Of a DNA stretch of 64,000 nucleotides, positions 58,427 to 64,000 are shown in pieces. Each line of letters starts with the position of its first letter. Position 1 is the first letter of the stretch. The notes beneath the pieces were generated by a model. It worked only from the letters and a program-made list of their open reading frames with translations. It had not been told where the DNA came from and did not search any database. The translations under genes were made by a program, and so were the position numbers. The stretch comes from Linanthus parryae (lineage: Eukaryota > Streptophyta > Magnoliopsida > Ericales > Polemoniaceae): positions 54,188,616 to 54,252,615 of the forward strand of contig JALGPY010000009.1 of the NCBI GenBank assembly GCA_023055425.1. Reading direction: 5' to 3'.

Positions 58427-60056
58427 ATATTAAGAATCTGGTTGCTAAATGGAGTTCATTATGTATGCTTTGGTATAGTTATGACAAGAGTTTTTCACCT
58501 ATATAGACCTGTTTGGGCAAAAAAAAAAAAAAAAAAAAAAAACCAAAATAATCCCCATCTGGGCATAATACCGAAATAGGCTCGTTTAGAAACCGAGATT
58601 TGGAGAATCAGTTTCCAGCCTTAAACCGAGACTCCAAGTCTCGGTCTCATCCTCCCAACGACCCAATAAGAATCGAGTGTCTGGCTATCGGTTTTAATTT
58701 TCGAATATTAGCTGATTTACATTCCAAGTACGTTGCAAAACCAAATTACTTAGAGGGAGATAACGATACGGAGAGATAGATAGATTGCAAAATCAAAGAT
58801 CTGCATATGAGGATTTGGGAGAGAGAGAAAGAGATACCTTTGTTCTGAGTCTGAGGTTGCCGGAATTTTTCGTGGCCGTTAGCGAAAGAAGAGAGGGAGG
58901 TAATGAGGAGTCGCGGAACAAGAAACGAGCGTTAGGGTTTAAATATAAAGGTTTAAAACCGTCAAATATCGGTTTTAGAGTGTATAACTGCTATTAGGTC
59001 TTTCAGTTTCTTTTGGACTGTTGGGACTTAGGAGGACAAAACCGAGTCTCGAAGTCTCGGCTTCAAAGCTCAGAACCGATTCTCTAAGTACCGGTTTCTC
59101 AATGAGCCCATTTTAGTATTTTACTTGAGAATTCGATTATATCTGTTTTTGTGTGTGGCCGAAATCAGATCAAATGGGTGAAAATCTGATAGGTTGTGCA
59201 GTAGAATGTATCTAAATTGTAGCAGTCTCTTTTTGTATAGGAAGAGACTTCTTTAATTTACTATAAAATAGATACATTTACTTCACGACCTATCAGATTT
59301 TCACTCATGTGGGCCTGTTTCGGCCAAAAGAAACAAAAATAATCCTCATCTCAAGTAAAATACCAAAATAGGCTCATTAAGAAACCGAGACTTGGAGAAT
59401 CAGTTTTGAGCTTTGAAACCAATACTTCCCAACAATCCAAGAATTTAAGAGACCTAATAGCGGTTATACATTGAAAAACTTATATTTGATGTATCGGTCT
59501 TAAACCTTTATATATAAACCCTAACCCTCTTTTCTTGTTCCACGACTCCCCTCGTTACCTCCCTCTGTTTTTTGTAATGGCGGCAAAAAATTCCGGTGAC
59601 TTTACACTCAGAACGAAGGTATCTCTTTCTATCTCTCCGAAATCCTCATATGCAGTTATTTGGTTTTACAATCTCTCTCTCTCTCCATATCCGTCTCTCC
59701 CTCCAAGGGATTTGGTTTTGCAATGTACATGGGCTGTAAATAAGCTAATCCAGATAGCTGGGGCTGTGTGGAAATTAAAACTGATAGCTGGGGTTTTTGG
59801 GAGGATGAGACCGAGACTTGGAGCTTCGGTTTTATGGCATGAAACCCATTCTCCAAGTCTCGGTTTCTAAACGAGCCTATTTCGGTAGTTTTCCCAAGAT
59901 GGGGATTATTTCTTGGTTTTTCCGCCCAAACAGGTTTACATGGGTGATATTCTTGTCAGAGCTATACAGAAGCATCCATAATAAACTCCGTTTAGCTTCC
60001 AGATTCTTAATATCTTTTAGCTCCAATCTCAGCTCTCCTGCTATCCTGCTAAGCTA
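58427..60056. mobile_element. long-inverted-repeat element LIR-2
   Basis: Counterpart of LIR-1 in copy II: left arm from AAAAGATATTAAGAATCTGG, right arm to CTAAGCTAGCACC. It has a longer A run after CCTGTTTGGGC (about 58521-58542) and a shorter CT repeat in the right arm than LIR-1. Confidence 0.8.
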
Positions 60057-63000
60057 GCACCTCTGGGTCTTGTTTCACTTATACTTTTTTCTGTGTTAGT
60101 ACATTGATTGTATCACGGCAGAATGAACATTACTTTATGGTATGCATCGTTGAATGCATTTCGATTACATCTTTGGTAACTTCTTCTGACATCAAATTTT
60201 ATTAATCCATATGGTATGCATCATTGAATACGTTATGGTATGGATCGTTGAATGCATTTCAACTTGTTGGTAAGTTCTTCTGTAGGGAAGCCATGATATT
60301 GTTTATAAAGGAGCACAAATTCCTGTCCAATATTGTCACGTTCCCACCCACTGTTCCTAGGTAATATACAAGCTCTCCCGGCAGTGTTGGTGTACATAAC
60401 TAGTAAGATTAGTATATTTTTTCAGTTGTGTATTAAGTATATATCTTGTCAATCTTGATTTGCACAGTCGGAGATGAAAGGCCAAAGGGCTAAGCAGTCT
60501 TAAACCTCAGAAATGTTAAATTCACATCCATGCACATGGCATAGTAAAGAAGTCTGTCTCATCATATTGTTCTCCATCCAGAACTAGTTGTTTCAAAAGT
60601 GGTTACATACTTGAGGTAAATACATGACATGCTATGACAAAAAATAACCGAAAGTCCGAAATTTCCTTCTTAGTAAATGATTGCCAGTATAAGGATCAAA
60701 TTTCTTCCGTGCTAATGATTAATGAATTTCTTATGTTTCACATCAATATTCTAGACCAGTCATGAATCCAATATGATTTGAATTTAGTATATACAGAACA
60801 TATAATATATTGGAGTAGTATTTTAAATTAATTATGACCTTAACCTTAAGAGAACTGTGTATCGCTGAGAATCTTTGGGTGCGAGGATGAAGTTATCTAT
60901 ACTTAATTAGAAAAGTTGACTAGATTCTTATTGAAAACAGGTGACATTGAACTAGAGCTAGCATCTAATTTATGTTACTTAAGTGGATTAAGGAATCCAG
61001 CCCCTGTTGTTTTAGGTATTTCACCGAATCCGATGAACTTCTTTGCGACAATTATTGAGGCGCAGTTGATGATGAGTAATTATAGTTCCATTGTTGTTCC
61101 GCCTTTCCTAGTTTAACACGCGAAGTTTGGAGTAGGACATAGTGATCATACTTTGTCGAGCTGACTACTAGATAATTAAAGGATGTGAAAGTTGTATGGC
61201 GAAAATTGTTTAAATGAGGCGGCGAGATTGACTGATTGTCCAGATCTATGCATTTCTTCTGTCTGTGTACGTGATGGGTTCTATTTTATTTGTTTAATAT
61301 GTTTTAGTTGAGGTGCAATTTTGCTCACACAGTGAGCTTTAGCTTTGATCATTATGTTTTAACTGATTAACACATCAGAGTGCTTTATACTCAGCATCCT
61401 TGCTCCATACTTTCTTTGCAAAGGTTTATGTAGTGTAACCAACGCACATAGTCGTGTACTTGAATCAACTGGGATTCATTGAAGTCCGACTTAACAAACT
61501 CATCACCTGAGTGATTTGATCACATTCTAGTAGGTTAAGAGGAAGCATGACTTTGAGGTTGTAGATCATCCTGCTATTTGATAGCCTTTTTTCTGAAGAT
61601 ACTTTTTCAGTTGGAGGTGTTCTAACAATACGTTTTATTTGCTTAAATATCAGCCAAGTATACGATATAACTCCGTTCACTGAATACCTATGGGTAAGGT
61701 ATAAGAAAAAGGGCTTAGGACCAGACTAGTTGAAGCCATGAACTTACTCCTCAAAAGGAGAAGGGATGTTATGACAGGGACGACCAAAGTCAACGAAATG
61801 GTCAAATTTCTGAGTGGGTAAATGTCAATAGCCTAGCAATTGCAAGATGGGCTCCTTTTGCTTATGGTAAATAATTTATTGCTTCACTGCAGGAAGATGG
61901 AGTTAAGAGAAGTAGTGAGAACGATGAAGAAACAGAAAAATATGACGCAGCTGTCCCAGCTAAGTTTATATTTAATTATGAGGTTCATAAGTTCTGCCTT
62001 TACTCTTATCTTCATCATCTTTCTCTTTTGTTTCTCATATTAGGAAACTTACAAGAGATATCCAGCACCTGCTGAATTTGCTGAAGTTAAGTTGAACCGA
62101 TTCTCTTACTTCACTTGGTCTTTGAGTTAGTTGAAAATCACAATTACTTTATCTTTGAGCAACTCAAAGATTTATTCTTATTGATATGGCTTCTCAACTA
62201 ACACAAATTGTGGCAACTTTAACAGGGGCAAGAGTGGTTTGTTGACATTATAAGGACTAGGATTGATCTTCAGCAAGCTCCAGTACTCATGGTTTCGATC
62301 TAAGACTCCTCAAGTCCTTGGGGAAAGCACCCTTATAGTAAGATGTTTGTTCTTGGTAGTTAGGGTTATGTTCTATGAATCAACTGGGTCTCATCACATC
62401 CAAAATTACAGGATTTATTGTTTTAGTGATTTGATCACATTCCCGAAGGATTATGAGGAAGCATGAGCTCCAGTATCAACTGGGTGGATTTGTTGCTGAT
62501 GGTAATTATTCTGTTTGAGGTGTTCAAGCAATAAGTTCACAGGTAACCTTCTTTTCTTATTGTTGAAAAGAAGAAGATTCCAATTTCTTTTGGTTGAGTA
62601 CCATCTAGGTATACTTTTAGACTTCATTATAGGATACCTACGAGTCTGGTGGATGCATTTTTATGTTATCATCTTCCTCTTGCTTTCTCTCTTATTTTAA
62701 ACATCAACAGAATGCTAGGCAGAAGCTTTTGAGTTTACAAGTATGACTGCATGCCACATAGACCAGCTTAGCCTTATATCTAACGGGCTATCTATTGTTA
62801 ACCTCCGCAGTAAAAGCATAATCTCTTACAAGGAACAAGAATAGCTTGACAGAGATGTCTAGGGCATCTCTGGGCCTCTGAAAGTCACTGTCTAAACTAA
62901 TTTTTCTCCTGAAATGGAGGACAAAGTGAATACAAAAGTGAAGGGGGTTAAACATAATTCATCAACATGCATGTCCAAGAAGCTACCAAAGTTCCATCCA

Positions 63001-63068
63001 CGTAACCCTAAAAAAAGCAATCAAAGTAAAAAGAGAAGTGGTCTCTAACAAATACCCTCCATAGGATA
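60057..63068 (+). pseudogene. unidentified gene-like region Q, copy II
   Basis: Same as copy I at an offset of 32,592: open stretch 60916-61116, acidic exon-like piece near 61893-61982, shortened next exon, and the same TTTAACAG junction near 62219. In the piece after it, one copy-I codon for Phe in WLFD reads differently here (GTGGTTTGTTGA, giving a stop). Supports a dead gene fragment. Confidence 0.4.
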
Positions 63069-63996
63069 TTTGTTCTCCTGGGTATGCCCCTTGTACATAT
63101 GTTTCAACCTGTTGTTTTTGATGCTATTAATATTACCCAAAAAAATCGCAATACTTCGGGAGTCTGCTGAGATTTTCTCAGCACTCCAGGAATTCTAGCC
63201 TTATAAGACGAGTTTTCTACAATAGAGGCAGGCGGAAATCAGCTTAAAAAAATATTTTGAGAAAGAGATGAAATGTAAATAGATTGAAGCAGATGCATAG
63301 CCTATAGGTCTATAAGAATATGAAATCCGTAAATAAACCTATTAATTGCATTAATTACTAAAGTGAAAGCGGAAAAGCGATGAAAATAATCATGTTAATG
63401 GCAAAAAGATCTATACGTAATTAAGGTAACAAATTATATCAATAAGAGGGCGCCCAAAAGTAAAATGTGAATACCATTATTGGTAGATTTGTGGAGATCT
63501 TAAATAGGCAAACGCACTGCGTGTTGACTGTCAACACTTAGTGCGTTTGCCTATTTAAAATCTCCACAGATCTATCGTGATGGTATTTACTACTATTCTA
63601 TTTATATGCGACCTCTTATTAGTACTACTTAATACCATATTTATGTCTAGATTTTTTCCATTAACGCGATTAATGTCATCATTTTTCTGTTTTCATTTTA
63701 GTAATTTACGCAATCAATATGTTTATTTTTTGATTTCTATTTCTACAAGACTATGCATCTACTTCGATCCGTTTACATTGCATATCTTTCTCTGAATCTA
63801 TCTCAAGCCGGTGACCCTGTCTGGATTATGAAGAACTCGCCTCATAAGCTTGAATCCCTAGAATGCTGAGAAGATCTCAGCAGATTCCTGAAATATACGG
63901 TATTGGAAATTTTATTGGGGTAATGTTAATTGTATCGAAAAGCAACGGGTTGAAAGTTGAAACATAGGTACAAGGGGCATACCCCCGGAGAACAAA
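63069..63996. mobile_element. foldback element FB2, copy II
   Basis: Opens TTTGTTCTC (63069-63077) and closes GAGAACAAA (63988-63996), 928 bp, with the same arms and central hairpin as copy I. It contains a short extra GGTGAC near 63810 relative to copy I. Confidence 0.85.
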
Positions 63997-64000
63997 AAGA

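Larger units (their letters stand above)
54620..63996 (+). repeat. duplication block, copy II (P + LIR-2 + Q + FB2)
   Basis: Starts at AGGAAATGAAAATATGGCCC (about 54633), matching the start of copy I, and ends within four bases of the window end. Small indels and substitutions separate it from copy I throughout; LIR and Q parts look the most similar. Confidence 0.9.

Overview
This window looks like repeat-rich, intergenic nuclear DNA of a flowering plant, probably a eudicot. The evidence is a Tekay-type Ty3/gypsy chromovirus primed by initiator tRNA-Met, a second Ty3/gypsy element primed by tRNA-Asp, plant-type Helitrons, LINE remnants with plant-type RNase H, and the decayed tail of a PDR/ABCG transporter gene. 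I find no intact host gene, no tRNA or rRNA gene and no CRISPR array. Two intact reading frames stand out, and both belong to retrotransposons: a 1557-codon gag-pol and a 382-codon protein of unknown function.

Layout. 1-10657: Tekay-like element on the minus strand; its left LTR is cut by the window edge. It sits inside a decayed RepHel Helitron (minus strand, 10658 to about 21087). That Helitron is also split by a non-autonomous Athila-like LTR element (13605-20694) with a perfect GACCT target duplication. 21088-21980: a short piece also found downstream of the ABCG pseudogene, then two LINE RNase H ends. 21990-31394: duplication block copy I (unidentified gene-like part P, long-inverted-repeat element LIR-1, gene-like part Q, foldback FB2). 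31395-36535: LIR-3, split by a 3.57-kb palindrome made of four copies of one unit. 36536-41890: third copy of Q, carrying a 5'-truncated LINE. 42385-45215: two further foldback elements (LIR-5, LIR-4). 45372-48100: LINE zinc-finger and RNase H fragments around the ABCG pseudogene. 48129-54519: a Helitron cluster, one member of which is split by a solo LTR with an AAGTG target duplication, ending in a 2.6-kb Helitron that carries exon-like sequence. 54620-63996: copy II of the P-LIR-Q-FB2 block, about 32.6 kb from copy I and in the same orientation.

How it fits together. The window records successive insertions. The Helitron came before both LTR elements. Both LTR elements are young, because their LTR pairs are nearly identical. 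The P-LIR-Q-FB2 block was copied at least twice, which supplies empty sites for dating later insertions. Best candidates for something undescribed are the 382-aa protein with two identical, non-canonical zinc-knuckle spacings in an element lacking pol, the four-unit palindrome, and the nested foldback family. Boundaries given as 'about' are read by eye and may be off by tens of bases.
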